From: DATLGB01 sp963740765 | GTDB taxonomy: Bacteria > Actinomycetota > Thermoleophilia > Solirubrobacterales > Solirubrobacteraceae | Length of the DNA: 64,000 nt | NCBI GenBank assembly: GCA_963740765.1 | Contig: CAVUFN010000010.1 | Coordinates: 372,001-436,000, forward strand | Direction: 5' to 3' | Part shown: one piece after another, positions 1-8,572 of the stretch | How the letters are laid out: every line of letters starts with the position of its first letter | Numbering within the stretch: the stretch's first letter is position 1 | Notes under the pieces: model-generated | Told to the model about the DNA's origin: nothing | Database searches by the model: none | The model's input: only the letters and a program-made list of their open reading frames with translations | Translations under genes and position numbers: made by a program

Positions 1-179
1 ACCGTGGTCGTCAGGAAGAGGATCCCGGCGAGGATCACGAGCCAGATGCTGAGGGTGATGGAGACGATGACCCCCGCGAGACCGATCGCGTTGAGCAGCG
101 GCAGGATGCTCGGCTCCGGCATGTGGATGTGCTCGCCGGCCGGGCCCGCCTCCGTCTCCGGGGTGTGCTTCTCGGTCAC
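1..179 (-). CDS. Cytochrome c oxidase accessory membrane protein (subunit IV-like), partial
   Basis: This reading frame runs off the left edge; only the first 59 residues are visible. It starts with GTG at 179, overlapping the TGA of the 36-residue gene upstream (GTGA). The N-terminus is acidic and hydrophilic, followed by HMPEPSILPLLNAIGL and a long hydrophobic segment. That layout, a Pro-rich lead into a first membrane helix, resembles the small subunit IV-like proteins that accompany actinobacterial aa3 oxidases. Its place downstream of ctaC-ctaD-ctaB supports a role in the same complex. The family call is an inference from context and from the short visible stretch. Confidence 0.5.
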   Translation of the reverse strand, partial: MTEKHTPETEAGPAGEHIHMPEPSILPLLNAIGLAGVIVSITLSIWLVILAGILFLTTT

Positions 180-286
180 GCGGTGTAGACGTACGCGGCC
201 AGGAAGGTGAGGCCGAAGATGATCAGGCAGATCGCGCCGACGATGAGGCCGGTGCGGACGTTGCGGAGGGCGAGCTTGCGGTCCAT
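176..286 (-). CDS. Very small single-helix membrane protein in the cta cluster
   Basis: The frame encodes 36 residues: a basic N-terminus (MDRKLALRNVRTG) and one hydrophobic helix ending AAYVYTA. It starts at ATG 286, 8 bases after the ctaB stop, and its stop overlaps the GTG of the next cox-associated gene. Spacing and overlap on both sides argue for real translation within the oxidase operon. The positive-inside charge predicts a cytoplasmic N-terminus. Small one-helix subunits are known in several haem-copper oxidases, but I do not recognise a named family here. Confidence 0.55.
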   Translation of the reverse strand: MDRKLALRNVRTGLIVGAICLIIFGLTFLAAYVYTA

Positions 287-294
287 GACTCAGG

Positions 295-1194
295 TCAGCC
301 TATCCGAGCGTCGAGCACCATGGCGACGAACAGCACGGCCAGGTAGCCCAGCGAGAAGAGGTAGGTGCGCAGGGCGGCCTTGCGGTCGGCGAGGCGCTGC
401 AGGCGCAGCGCCAGCCCGATGAACCCGGCACCCAGCCCGGCAGCGAAGACGGCGTAGATCAGGCCGAAGAACCCGAAGATGACGGGCAGGAAGGTCAGGA
501 TCACCAGCAGCACGGCGTAGAGCGTGATCTGACGGCGCGTCTCGGCCTCGCCGCGGACGACGGGCATCATCGGGACGCCGACGCGCGCGTACTCGTCCTT
601 CATCAGCAGCGACAGCGCCCAGAAGTGGGGAGGCGTCCAGTAGAAGACGATCGCGAAGAGGTACCACGCCGCCGGGTCCACGGCACCGGACACGGCGGCC
701 CAGCCGACCAGTGGCGGGACCGCGCCCGCGGCGCCGCCGATGACGATGTTCTGCGGCGTGCGGCGCTTGAGCCAGACCGTGTACATCAGGGTGTAGCCGA
801 AGAAGCCCGAGAGCGCCAGCACCGCGGCGAGGACGTTGACCGTCGCCGACAGCCAGGCGAAGGACAGCACGGAGAGCAGGCAGCCGTAGATCAGGGCGGC
901 ACGGGGCGCCACGCGGCCCGAGGGCACCGGCCGGTCGGCGGTGCGGGCCATCTGGGCGTCGATGTCGCGGTCGTACCAGTGGTTGACCGCCCCGGCGCCG
1001 CCCGCACTGAGGTAGCCGCCGATGCAGGTTGCGAGGACCAGCGCCAGCGACGGGTCGCCGGCGACGTACATGGTGGTCACCGTCGTCAGCAGCAGCAGCG
1101 ACTGGACCTTCGGCTTCGTCAGCGCGACGTAGTCACGGATGACCTGCGCGAGCGCGCTGGTCGGTGCGGCGACGGCGACGCGCGACGCTTCCAC
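295..1194 (-). CDS. ctaB: Protohaem IX farnesyltransferase (haem O synthase)
   Basis: Transfers a farnesyl group to the vinyl side chain of haem b to make haem O, the precursor of haem A for the oxidase encoded next to it. The 299-residue polytopic membrane protein has the family's two acidic motifs: NHWYDRDIDAQMARTADRP near residue 80 and a DEYARVGVPMMP segment near residue 200, plus FYWTPPHFWALSL. These bind the Mg-diphosphate of the prenyl donor. It starts with GTG, 3 bases after the ctaD stop, so it is part of the ctaC-ctaD-ctaB operon. Length is normal for the UbiA/CyoE family. Confidence 0.95.
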   Translation of the reverse strand: MEASRVAVAAPTSALAQVIRDYVALTKPKVQSLLLLTTVTTMYVAGDPSLALVLATCIGGYLSAGGAGAVNHWYDRDIDAQMARTADRPVPSGRVAPRAALIYGCLLSVLSFAWLSATVNVLAAVLALSGFFGYTLMYTVWLKRRTPQNIVIGGAAGAVPPLVGWAAVSGAVDPAAWYLFAIVFYWTPPHFWALSLLMKDEYARVGVPMMPVVRGEAETRRQITLYAVLLVILTFLPVIFGFFGLIYAVFAAGLGAGFIGLALRLQRLADRKAALRTYLFSLGYLAVLFVAMVLDARIG

Positions 1195-1197
1195 GGG

Positions 1198-2910
1198 CTA
1201 GCCCTCGACCAGCGCCCGGCTCGGGGCGTGGCGCTGCGTCTGGTTGGCCTCCGTCTCGACCTGACGGCGCAGGTCCTTCATCGGCTCGACGGAGCGGATG
1301 CGCGGGATCACGTCGAAGTTGTGCTCGGGCGGGGGAGAGGTCGTGTACCACTCGAGCGTGTTGGCCTTCCACGGGTCCGGGCCGGCCACGGCGCCCTTGC
1401 GGAGCGACACCAGGACGTTGACGACCGTCAGCAGCACGCCCAGCCCGAGGATGAACGAGCCGATCGTCGAGATGAGGTTGTAGGTGTTCCAGCCCGCCGC
1501 GCTCTCGTACTCGTAGATGCGGCGGGGCATGCCCGACAGGCCGGCGGCATGCTGGATCAGGAAGGTGACGTGGAACCCGATCACCGAGAGCCAGAAGCCC
1601 GCCTTGCCGAGGCGCTCGGAGAGCATCCGGCCCGACATCTTCGGGAACCAGTAGTACGTGGCTGAGAGCATGCCGAAGGCGGCGGCCCCGAACGCCGTGT
1701 AGTGGAAGTGGGCGACGACGAAGTAGGTGTCCGTCAGCTGCCAGTCGACCGGGAAGACGGCCAGGAAGATGCCGGTGATGCCGCCGAGCAGGAACGTGCC
1801 GATCGCCGCCACCGCGTACAGCAGCGCGGTCCGGTACTCGATCGTGCCGCGCCAGAGCGTCGCGATCCAGTTGAGGATCTTCACGCCCGTCGGCACGGCG
1901 ATCACGAACGAGGACAGCATGAAGAACGCGAGCACGACCGTCGATGTCGGCACGGAGAACATGTGGTGCGCCCACACGAGCAGGCCGAGGAAGGCGATGC
2001 CGGCCGTCGACGCCGCGATCGCCTTGTAGCCGAAGATCGGCTTGCGGGCGAACACCGGCAGCACCTCGGAGAAGACCCCGAACGCGGGCAGCACGAGGAT
2101 GTAGACCTCCGGATGCCCGAAGAACCAGAACAGGTGCTGCCACAGCAGCGCCGAGCCGCCGGCCGTCGGATCGAAGAAGTGGGTGCCGAAGTTGCGGTCC
2201 AGCAGCAGCATCGTCACCGTTGCCGCCAGCGAGGACAGGGCGATGACGATCAGGTACGCGTAGACGAGCATCGCCCAGATGAACAGCGGCAGGCGCCCCC
2301 AGCCCATGCCGCGCGCGCGCATGTTGTGGATCGTGGCGATGAAGTTGATCGCGCCGAGGATCGAGCTGAGGCCCGTGAGGTGGACCATGTAGATCCACGC
2401 CTCCTGGCCGTTGGATTGCGAGTACACCCGCGAGGACAGCGGCACGTAGGAGAACCAGCCCGCCTCGGGCGGCGTGAAGAACAGCGACGCGTAGAGCGCG
2501 ATGCCGCCGAACAGGAACATCCAGTACGACCAGGCGTTCAGGCGCGGGAAGGCGACGTCGCGCGCGCCGATCATCAGCGGCACCAGGTAGTTGGCGAAGC
2601 CGGCCCAGACCGGGACGACGACCAGGAAGATCATCGTCGTCCCGTGCAGGGTCATGATCTGGTTGTACTTCTCGGGCGACAGCAGCTCGTTGTCGGGGAC
2701 GCCGAGCTGGAGGCGCATCATCAGCGCCTCGACGCCACCGACCAGGAAGAAGACGGCGACGGTCCAGAGGTACATGATCCCGATCTTCTTGTGATCGGTC
2801 GTGGTGATCCACGAGTACCAGCCCTTGGGCTCCGCCTTGACCTGGTGGGCCAGGACCTCGGGGCGGCGGACCTTGCGGAGGCCGAGCGTCTCCTGTTCAG
2901 CGATAGCCAT
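1198..2910 (-). CDS. ctaD: Cytochrome c oxidase subunit I (aa3 type)
   Basis: Catalytic subunit of the terminal oxidase: 570 residues, about twelve membrane helices, binding haem a, haem a3 and CuB. Recognisable features are the haem ligand region LHGTTMIFLVVVPVWAGFAN, the CuB helix WQHLFWFFGHPEVYILVLP with the His-Pro-Glu-Val-Tyr motif (His-Tyr crosslink), WAHHMF for the paired CuB histidines, and VAHFHYTAFG for the haem ligands. The ATG at 2910 overlaps the ctaC stop by one base (TGATG), so translation is coupled. Full length for the family. Confidence 0.97.
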   Translation of the reverse strand: MAIAEQETLGLRKVRRPEVLAHQVKAEPKGWYSWITTTDHKKIGIMYLWTVAVFFLVGGVEALMMRLQLGVPDNELLSPEKYNQIMTLHGTTMIFLVVVPVWAGFANYLVPLMIGARDVAFPRLNAWSYWMFLFGGIALYASLFFTPPEAGWFSYVPLSSRVYSQSNGQEAWIYMVHLTGLSSILGAINFIATIHNMRARGMGWGRLPLFIWAMLVYAYLIVIALSSLAATVTMLLLDRNFGTHFFDPTAGGSALLWQHLFWFFGHPEVYILVLPAFGVFSEVLPVFARKPIFGYKAIAASTAGIAFLGLLVWAHHMFSVPTSTVVLAFFMLSSFVIAVPTGVKILNWIATLWRGTIEYRTALLYAVAAIGTFLLGGITGIFLAVFPVDWQLTDTYFVVAHFHYTAFGAAAFGMLSATYYWFPKMSGRMLSERLGKAGFWLSVIGFHVTFLIQHAAGLSGMPRRIYEYESAAGWNTYNLISTIGSFILGLGVLLTVVNVLVSLRKGAVAGPDPWKANTLEWYTTSPPPEHNFDVIPRIRSVEPMKDLRRQVETEANQTQRHAPSRALVEG

Positions 2911-3815
2911 CAGCCTGTCACCTGGTCGTCGTCTGCGTTCTCAGTGGGGGGCACACCGCCGGAGTCGTACTTCGGCCGGTCGCGCTGCTGTTGCTTGCGC
3001 GCGTCCTCGATGCGCTGCGCCTGCTCGTCGTACCAGGCCTGGTACTCCTCGGGCGACACGACGCGCACCTGCGCGAGCATGTTCGCGTGGTTGCGCCCGC
3101 ACAGCTCGGCGCACTGGCCCTTGTAGACGCCCGGCCTGGCCTTGAACCACGTGTGGTTGGTGTAGCCGGGGATGGCGTCGAACTTGCCGCCGAGCTTGGG
3201 GATCCACCACGAGTGGTTGACGTCGTCGGCCGTGATGTCCAGCACGACGGTGGTGTCGGCGGGGACGACCATCTCCTCGTAGGAGAAGACGTCCTTGTCG
3301 CCTGGGTACTGGAAGCGCCACACGTACTGCTGGCCGTCGACGACGATCTTGAGCGCCTTGCCGTCCGGCGGCGAGGGCTGGTCGGTCGAGGCGTAGATGG
3401 CGCTGGAGGCGAACTGCAATCCGTTGGCGCCGGTCGCCGCGGGGTTCTTGATGTCCGGCAGCTTGATGAAGGTGAAGACGACCAGGAAGACGAGGATCGC
3501 GGCGGCGCCGACGGTCCAACCGATCTCCAGGCGCGTGTTGCCGTGGATCTGGGCCGCGACGGCGCCCTTCTTGGCCTTGAACTTGACCATCGCCCACAGC
3601 AGAGCGCCGAGAACGGCGACGAAGACGATGATCGCGATGACGCCGATCAGCTCGTAGAGGGTCTTGATGTCGTCCGCGTTCGGGGAGCCCCCGGACTCCG
3701 GGGTGAAGGCCCCGGCGAAGGCGTTCGCGGACAGCAGCAGCGTCAGTCCGAAGGCGAGCAGGATGGTCGTGCGGCGCAAAGCGGGCGGGAGTCTATCCGT
3801 GGAACGGGCGGCCAT
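2910..3815 (-). CDS. ctaC: Cytochrome c oxidase subunit II (CuA)
   Basis: Receives electrons from cytochrome c through its CuA centre and passes them to subunit I. The 301-residue product has a signal-like first hydrophobic segment (residues 15-35), two membrane helices, then a cupredoxin domain. The CuA ligands are visible near the C-terminus as GQCAELCGRNHANM (Cys-x3-Cys-x3-His-x2-Met) with the upstream VNHSWW histidine. First gene of the minus-strand operon; 45 bases separate it from the divergent PAP2 gene. The C-terminal 40 residues are hydrophilic and Gln/Arg/Asp-rich. Confidence 0.95.
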   Translation of the reverse strand: MAARSTDRLPPALRRTTILLAFGLTLLLSANAFAGAFTPESGGSPNADDIKTLYELIGVIAIIVFVAVLGALLWAMVKFKAKKGAVAAQIHGNTRLEIGWTVGAAAILVFLVVFTFIKLPDIKNPAATGANGLQFASSAIYASTDQPSPPDGKALKIVVDGQQYVWRFQYPGDKDVFSYEEMVVPADTTVVLDITADDVNHSWWIPKLGGKFDAIPGYTNHTWFKARPGVYKGQCAELCGRNHANMLAQVRVVSPEEYQAWYDEQAQRIEDARKQQQRDRPKYDSGGVPPTENADDDQVTG

Positions 3816-3860
3816 GCGCCTGGGGTTGACGACCTGACGCGCTGATACGTTGCGACCGCC

Positions 3861-4790
3861 GTGCGAGCCCGCACCCCGATCCGGGCGGCGGCCGGGATCG
3901 CTCTGGCAGTCGGCGTCTCGGCGCCGCTGCTACGCAAGCGCCTGAAGCTGCCGCCGCCGGCGGTGCTGGGCGCCGCCGCGTCCGCCCCTGTGGCGCTGTG
4001 CGTCCTGTTCCCGCGCTCGCGCGCGAGGGACGCGGCGACCGTCGGGCTGCAGATGTGGGCCTACCTGGCGGGCTACGAGATGCCCAACGACGATCCGGAT
4101 GCCCTCCGCGCGCGCGTTCACGTCGACTACCCCGTCAAGGCCGATCGCGTCGTCGGCCTGGGCACGCTGCCGACCGCCCGGCTCCAGCACGCGTTCTCCA
4201 CGCCGGGACGCTTCCGCACCTTCGAGAAGGTGCTGGTCTGGTCGCACTGGGTGTGGTTCATGGTCCCGCACGGCGCGATCGCCTACGTCCTCGTCCGCCA
4301 CCCCGAGCGCTTCGAGCGCAGCGCCGTCCGCATGTACGCGACGTTCGACCTCGGGCTGATCGGCTACTGGACGGTCCCCACGGCCCCGCCCTGGTTCGCC
4401 GCCGCGCGCGACGAGCTCGAAGAGGGCCGGACGCCCGAGATCCGGCGGATGATGGTGGAGTACGGCGAGGAGTTCTGGCAATCCGGCTGGGCCCCGCTCT
4501 ACGATTCCCTCGCCGGCAACCCGCTCGCCGCGATGCCCTCTCTGCACTTCGCCACCTCCGTGATGGCCGCTCGCCTGCTCGGCGAGGCGAATCCGCTGGC
4601 CGGTGCGCTCGGCTGGGCCTACGCGGGGACGCTCGGGGTCGCGCTCGTGTACCTGGGCGAGCACTACGTGGTCGACCTCGCGGCCGGCTTCGCGCTGACG
4701 GAGACGATCCGCCGTGCCGCGCCGCGCCTGGACGGCCCCGCCGGTGCGCTCTCGCGCGTGGTGCAGCGCCTGGAGGCGGGCGCGAGATGA
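3861..4790 (+). CDS. PAP2-superfamily membrane phosphatase / inositolphosphotransferase-like
   Basis: A 309-residue polytopic membrane protein of the PAP2 fold. The phosphatase signature is PSLHFATSVMAA near residue 230 and GEHYVVDLAAG near residue 270, supplying the two catalytic histidines. The layout, with a long first half and these motifs late, resembles AUR1/DipA-type inositol phosphotransferases more than simple undecaprenyl-diphosphatases. Start is GTG 3861; a TACGTT hexamer lies 9 bases upstream and no Shine-Dalgarno site is seen. It overlaps the next gene by ATGA, so the two are probably co-translated. Substrate is not determined by the sequence. Confidence 0.8.
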   Translation: MRARTPIRAAAGIALAVGVSAPLLRKRLKLPPPAVLGAAASAPVALCVLFPRSRARDAATVGLQMWAYLAGYEMPNDDPDALRARVHVDYPVKADRVVGLGTLPTARLQHAFSTPGRFRTFEKVLVWSHWVWFMVPHGAIAYVLVRHPERFERSAVRMYATFDLGLIGYWTVPTAPPWFAAARDELEEGRTPEIRRMMVEYGEEFWQSGWAPLYDSLAGNPLAAMPSLHFATSVMAARLLGEANPLAGALGWAYAGTLGVALVYLGEHYVVDLAAGFALTETIRRAAPRLDGPAGALSRVVQRLEAGAR

Positions 4791-5803
4791 CCCAGGTGCG
4801 GAGCGACGAGGGCCTGCGCGTCGACCTCACGCCGCGGCGGCTGATCGCCCTCGCGCTCTTCGCCACCCTCTCCATCGTCGCCCTGTACCTGCTGCTCCCG
4901 CACCTCGCCGGGCTCGACGACACCTGGGAGCGCATCAAGGAGGGCGACGCCGCCTGGCTGATCGTGGCCGGCGTCCTCACCGTCGGCATGTTCGGCGGCT
5001 ACGTCATCCAGTTCCACTGGACCTACGGCGAGGTGCACCTGCGCCCGCGCGAGAGCCTGCAGATCTGCATGGCGGCGCTGGCGGCGTCGCGGATCTTCTC
5101 GGCCGGCGGCGCCGGCGGGCTGATCCTGCAGTCGTGGGCGCTGCGCCGCGCCGGGCTCGAGCCGCGCGAGGTCGCGGACCGGACGGTCGGCTTCATCGTC
5201 CTGCAGTACCTCGTCTACACGCTCGCGGTGGTCGTCTTCGGCTACGGCCTGCACTACGGGCTCTTCGAGGGCAGCGCTCCGTTCGCGATCACCTTCGTCC
5301 CGGCGTCGCTGGCCCTGGCCGCGACGGTGCTGGGGCTCTCGCTGGGCTTCGTCCCGCCCGACCTGCACAAGCGCTTGGGCAACCGCTTCGCCCACCTGCC
5401 TGCGGCGGCGTCGGCCGGGATCCGGATGGCGCTCGGGCGTGTGCGCAGGCCCGACGGCGCCGTGGTCGGTGCGGTCGCGTTCTGGGCGTTCCAGGTCGCC
5501 GTGCTGTGGGCTTCGTTCGAGGCCTTCGGGGACGCGCCGCCGTTCGCCGTCCTGATCGTCGGCTTCTTCGTGGGCATGCTCGGGAACCTGCTCCCGCTGC
5601 CGGGCGGGATCGGCGGCGTCGACGGCGGGATGATCGGCGCGTTCGTGGCCTTCGGGGTCGATTCCGGGCTCGCCGTCGTGGTGATCCTGACCTTCCGCGG
5701 CTTCACGTTCTGGCTGCCGACCGTGCCGGGCGTGATCGCGTTCCTCGCCCTGCGGCGCACCGTCGAGAGCTGGCGTAACGACAAGACGCCTTCCTATACT
5801 TAG
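4787..5803 (+). CDS. Lysylphosphatidylglycerol synthase TM region / UPF0104 membrane protein
   Basis: A 338-residue integral membrane protein with about eight helices of the family that forms the membrane half of MprF-like flippases; the aminoacyl-transferase half is absent. Typical motifs are AASRIFSAGGAGGLILQSWA near residue 110 and GMLGNLLPLPGGIGGVDGGM near residue 265. Stand-alone members are thought to move lipids or glycolipids. Coupled to the upstream PAP2 protein by ATGA, which suggests a shared job on a lipid-linked substrate. Its stop codon lies next to the probable -10 hexamer of trxB. Confidence 0.8.
   Translation: MTQVRSDEGLRVDLTPRRLIALALFATLSIVALYLLLPHLAGLDDTWERIKEGDAAWLIVAGVLTVGMFGGYVIQFHWTYGEVHLRPRESLQICMAALAASRIFSAGGAGGLILQSWALRRAGLEPREVADRTVGFIVLQYLVYTLAVVVFGYGLHYGLFEGSAPFAITFVPASLALAATVLGLSLGFVPPDLHKRLGNRFAHLPAAASAGIRMALGRVRRPDGAVVGAVAFWAFQVAVLWASFEAFGDAPPFAVLIVGFFVGMLGNLLPLPGGIGGVDGGMIGAFVAFGVDSGLAVVVILTFRGFTFWLPTVPGVIAFLALRRTVESWRNDKTPSYT
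5795..5800 (+). promoter_or_regulatory. -10 hexamer of trxB, probable leaderless start
   Basis: TATACT lies 10 bases before the trxB ATG, and there is no Shine-Dalgarno sequence in between. A start site about 7 bases after the hexamer would leave almost no 5' leader. No clear -35 is visible. It overlaps the last codons of the upstream gene. Confidence 0.6.
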
Positions 5804-5810
5804 TGAAGCA

Positions 5811-6830
5811 ATGAGCCAGCCGATCGAGAACGTCATCATCGTGGGGTCGGGGCCGGCCGGCTACACGGCCGCCCTCTACACCTCCCGCGCGAACCTGAAC
5901 CCCCTCGTCATCGAGGGCTGGATGTGGGGCGGACTGCTCCAGCAGACCACCGACGTCGAGAACTACCCGGGCTTCCCGGGCGGCGGCATCATGGGTCCGG
6001 AGCTGATGCAGAAGATGCGCGACCAGGCCGAGGACTTCGGCACGCGCTACATCACCGACCTCGCCACGAAGATCGAGCCGGGCCAGAACGGCGAGCCGCA
6101 CAAGGTCCACGTCGGCGACGACGTGTACCTGACCCGCACGGTCATCCTGGCCATGGGAGCCGAGCACAAGAAGCTCGGCGTGCCCGGGGAGGAGGAGCTC
6201 GGCGGCCGCGGCGTCTCCTACTGCGCCACCTGCGACGCCGCGTTCTTCAAGGACAAGCCGACGGTGATCGTCGGCGGCGGGGACTCCGCCATGGAGGAGG
6301 CCATCTTCCTGGCCAAGTTCTCCTCCAAGGTCGTGATCGTCAACCGCCGCGCGGAGTTCCGCGCGTCCAAGATCATGCTCGAGCGCGCCCGCCAGGCCGG
6401 CAACATCGAGTTCCTGACGCCCTACGTCGTCGAGGAGTTCTCCTCGCGCGACGAGCAGGGCCTCACCCACGCGATCCTGCGCAACATCGAGACGGACGAG
6501 ACGCAGGAGCTCGACATGGACGGCGCCTTCATCGCGATCGGCCACGAGCCGCAGTCCGGGCTCGTGGATGACATCGTCGACCTCGACCCCAACGGCTACG
6601 TGCAGGTCGAAGGCCGCTCCACGCGCACGAAGGTGCCGGGCGTCTTCGCCGCGGGCGACCTGGTCGACCACACCTACCGCCAGGCCGTCACCGCGGCCGG
6701 CTCGGGCTGCCAGGCGGCGCTCGACGCCGAGTGGTACCTGCGCGACAACCCCGCGGTGCCGACGCCAGAGGCCCTCGAGGGCTCCGGCGACCTCGCCGAG
6801 GCCCAGTGGGCTCCCGCTACCTCACAGTGA
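5811..6830 (+). CDS. trxB: Thioredoxin-disulfide reductase
   Basis: FAD enzyme that uses NADPH to reduce thioredoxin. The 339-residue protein starts with VIIVGSGPAGYTAALYTSRA (FAD site), has the redox pair in SYCATCDAAFF (CxxC, residues about 140-143), an NADPH-binding IVGGGDSAMEEA, and a final FAD motif GVFAAGDLVDHTYRQAVTAA. It ends with an acidic tail rich in Glu and Ala. No thioredoxin gene is adjacent. Its 3' end overlaps the convergent protease gene by 14 bases. Confidence 0.95.
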   Translation: MSQPIENVIIVGSGPAGYTAALYTSRANLNPLVIEGWMWGGLLQQTTDVENYPGFPGGGIMGPELMQKMRDQAEDFGTRYITDLATKIEPGQNGEPHKVHVGDDVYLTRTVILAMGAEHKKLGVPGEEELGGRGVSYCATCDAAFFKDKPTVIVGGGDSAMEEAIFLAKFSSKVVIVNRRAEFRASKIMLERARQAGNIEFLTPYVVEEFSSRDEQGLTHAILRNIETDETQELDMDGAFIAIGHEPQSGLVDDIVDLDPNGYVQVEGRSTRTKVPGVFAAGDLVDHTYRQAVTAAGSGCQAALDAEWYLRDNPAVPTPEALEGSGDLAEAQWAPATSQ

Positions 6831-8250
6831 GTTCGTAGGCGCTGTTGGCCGGGCGCCGGCCGCGCTGGTAGACCTGGATCAGCGCGGTCCGGGTCTTGGT
6901 GCCGGTGTTGCGGATGCGCACGCGCTCGGGACGCTTGCCGGTGTGCCTGGAGCGGCGGATGAGCCCGCGGCGTGAGGCGACGGTCGGGCTGCCGCCGGCG
7001 TAGACGTCGAGGTTCGCGTTGGCCGTCGGGCGCACCGTGATGGTCACGCTGCGCTTCGCGGGCACGCGGATCCGGTACACGTCGCTGGGGTCCTCGTAGC
7101 GGTCGACCGTCGCGCTCAGGGCCGCATCGCCGCGGCCCGTCCAGATCGGCGCGGCGGCGCGGCCGAACGCGCGGCCGTCGACGAAGCGGAAGTCCTCGTT
7201 GGGCTCGAGCGGGTCGACCGCCGGCGGCGGCTGGGCCAGCGCGCCGGCGAGATCGAGGCGCCCGTAGCCCGTCCGGGCGTCGTAGCCGCGCCGGAAGACG
7301 TCGACGGCCGTGGTGCGCAGGACGTTCGTGACCTGGTCCGGCGTCAGGCCGGGGCGGGCGGTGCGCAGCCACGTGACGGCGCCGGCCACGATCGGGGTCG
7401 AGAAGCTCGTGCCGCTCACGCGTGCGTAGCGGTCCCGCAGCACCGGGGCGACGATGCCGACGCCGGGCGCGACCAGGTCGAGCGCCGCGTTGGCGTTGGA
7501 GAAGAACGCCGGGTCGTCGTCCGCGTCCAGCGCGCCGACCGTGAGCACGTGGGGGAGGGACGCCGGGAACTCGAACGGGTTCCCGCGCTCGCGGTCGTTG
7601 CCGCCGGCGGCGACGAGCGTGATGCCGCGCCGGGTCGCGAGCTGGATTGCCTCGTACTCCGCGTAGCAGAGCGCGGTCGACCCGTAGCTCATGCTGATCA
7701 CCGACGCCCCGGCCCTGATCGCCCGGCGGATGCCGCGGGCGGAGTCCGAGCAGCGGATCCCGGTCGGCGGCAGGGCGACGTTGATCGCGCGCGCGCCCGG
7801 GTACGCGCCGACGATCCCGACGCCGTTGGCCGGCGCCGCGGCGACGCCGAGCGTGGCGGTGCCGTGGCTGATCTTGGCACGCCGGGGGCTCGGGCTGGTG
7901 ACGTTCCCGCCCGCGAACTCGCGGTGGCCGATCGCCGCCTTGGCGTCGATGACCGCCAGCACCGGGCCGTCGGCGCGGACGGGCGGCGGGACGAGCGCCG
8001 GGTCGATCACGCGGTCGCGCCAGCGGCTCAGCGGGGTGAGCGGGTCGTCGGGGACGGCGCGCTGGGTGACGTGGCGCTCGACGTCGGGCTCGGCGAAGGT
8101 GAGGCGGTCGCCGAGGCGTCGGGCGACGAGCCTTGCTTTCGGTGCGGGGACCGTCCGGAACCCGTTGCGCGTTCCCAGGATCCACGTGTGGCTCGTGGCC
8201 GCCGTCGCGGGCTTTGGAAGCTCCATCGGCGGCGGCGGAACCAGGGGCAT
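6817..8250 (-). CDS. Subtilisin-family (S8) serine protease without visible signal peptide
   Basis: A 477-residue S8 peptidase. Counting from ATG 8250, the catalytic residues are Asp102 (AVIDAKAAIGHREF), His129 (SHGTATLG), oxyanion Asn218 (AAGGND) and Ser282 (SGTSFSTPIVAGA). After the Asp the usual Thr/Ser-Gly is replaced by Ala-Lys, which is unusual. Residues 360-477 form a pre-peptidase-C-like beta domain (DVYRIRVPAKRSVTITV). I chose ATG 8250 rather than the ATG at 8274 because a TACCGT hexamer sits 6 bases before it and the longer form would overlap the divergent gene's start. The N-terminus is Pro-rich, with no hydrophobic signal segment. Confidence 0.85.
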   Translation of the reverse strand: MPLVPPPPMELPKPATAATSHTWILGTRNGFRTVPAPKARLVARRLGDRLTFAEPDVERHVTQRAVPDDPLTPLSRWRDRVIDPALVPPPVRADGPVLAVIDAKAAIGHREFAGGNVTSPSPRRAKISHGTATLGVAAAPANGVGIVGAYPGARAINVALPPTGIRCSDSARGIRRAIRAGASVISMSYGSTALCYAEYEAIQLATRRGITLVAAGGNDRERGNPFEFPASLPHVLTVGALDADDDPAFFSNANAALDLVAPGVGIVAPVLRDRYARVSGTSFSTPIVAGAVTWLRTARPGLTPDQVTNVLRTTAVDVFRRGYDARTGYGRLDLAGALAQPPPAVDPLEPNEDFRFVDGRAFGRAAAPIWTGRGDAALSATVDRYEDPSDVYRIRVPAKRSVTITVRPTANANLDVYAGGSPTVASRRGLIRRSRHTGKRPERVRIRNTGTKTRTALIQVYQRGRRPANSAYELTVR

Positions 8251-8256
8251 CGCCCG

Positions 8257-8266
8257 ACGGTAGGGT
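8257..8266. promoter_or_regulatory. Interlocked divergent -10 hexamers (S8 protease / DUF35)
   Basis: The ten bases ACGGTAGGGT contain TAGGGT on the plus strand, 6 bases before the ATG at 8273, and TACCGT on the minus strand, 6 bases before the ATG at 8250. The two hexamers share the same TA step. Neither start has a Shine-Dalgarno site, so both transcripts are probably leaderless. Confidence 0.6.
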
Positions 8267-8272
8267 CCGCCC

Positions 8273-8572
8273 ATGTCGCCGCGGGCGCGGTTCGAGGCGG
8301 GGTGTCAGCGAGGCGTCCTGCTCTACCAGTGGGACGGTCGGCGGGCGGTGTTCCCGCCGCGGATGCTGCCGGGGCTGGAGTGGCGCGAGTCCGCCGGCCA
8401 CGGGACGGTCTACGCGACGACGACGATCCGGCCCCGGGACGGCGCCCCGAGGATCGTTTCCCTCATCGACATGGACGAGGGCTTCCGCCTCATGAGCCGC
8501 ACCGAGGCGCCGATCGGCGCGCGGGTCGCCGTTGCCTTCGAGGAAGGGGTGCCGGTATTCCGGGCGTCGTGA
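8273..8572 (+). CDS. DUF35 OB-fold protein lacking the zinc-ribbon cysteines
   Basis: A 99-residue protein of the DUF35 type found beside thiolase-fold enzymes. The OB-fold core is clear (GHGTVYATTTIRPRDGAPRI, then IGARVAVAFEEGVPVFRAS). The N-terminal rubredoxin-like ribbon that normally carries two Cys-x2-Cys pairs is degenerate here: the FPPR motif remains but only one cysteine is left. It overlaps the next gene by GTGA. Known relatives (ChsH2 C-terminal domain) dock on Ltp2-type aldolases and shape their active site, so this is probably the partner of the next gene. Confidence 0.75.
   Translation: MSPRARFEAGCQRGVLLYQWDGRRAVFPPRMLPGLEWRESAGHGTVYATTTIRPRDGAPRIVSLIDMDEGFRLMSRTEAPIGARVAVAFEEGVPVFRAS

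Noticed and set aside
1702..3126. Long plus-strand frame across ctaD and ctaC
   Set aside because: Antisense shadow, highly charged and repetitive in composition; overlaps two certain genes on the minus strand.
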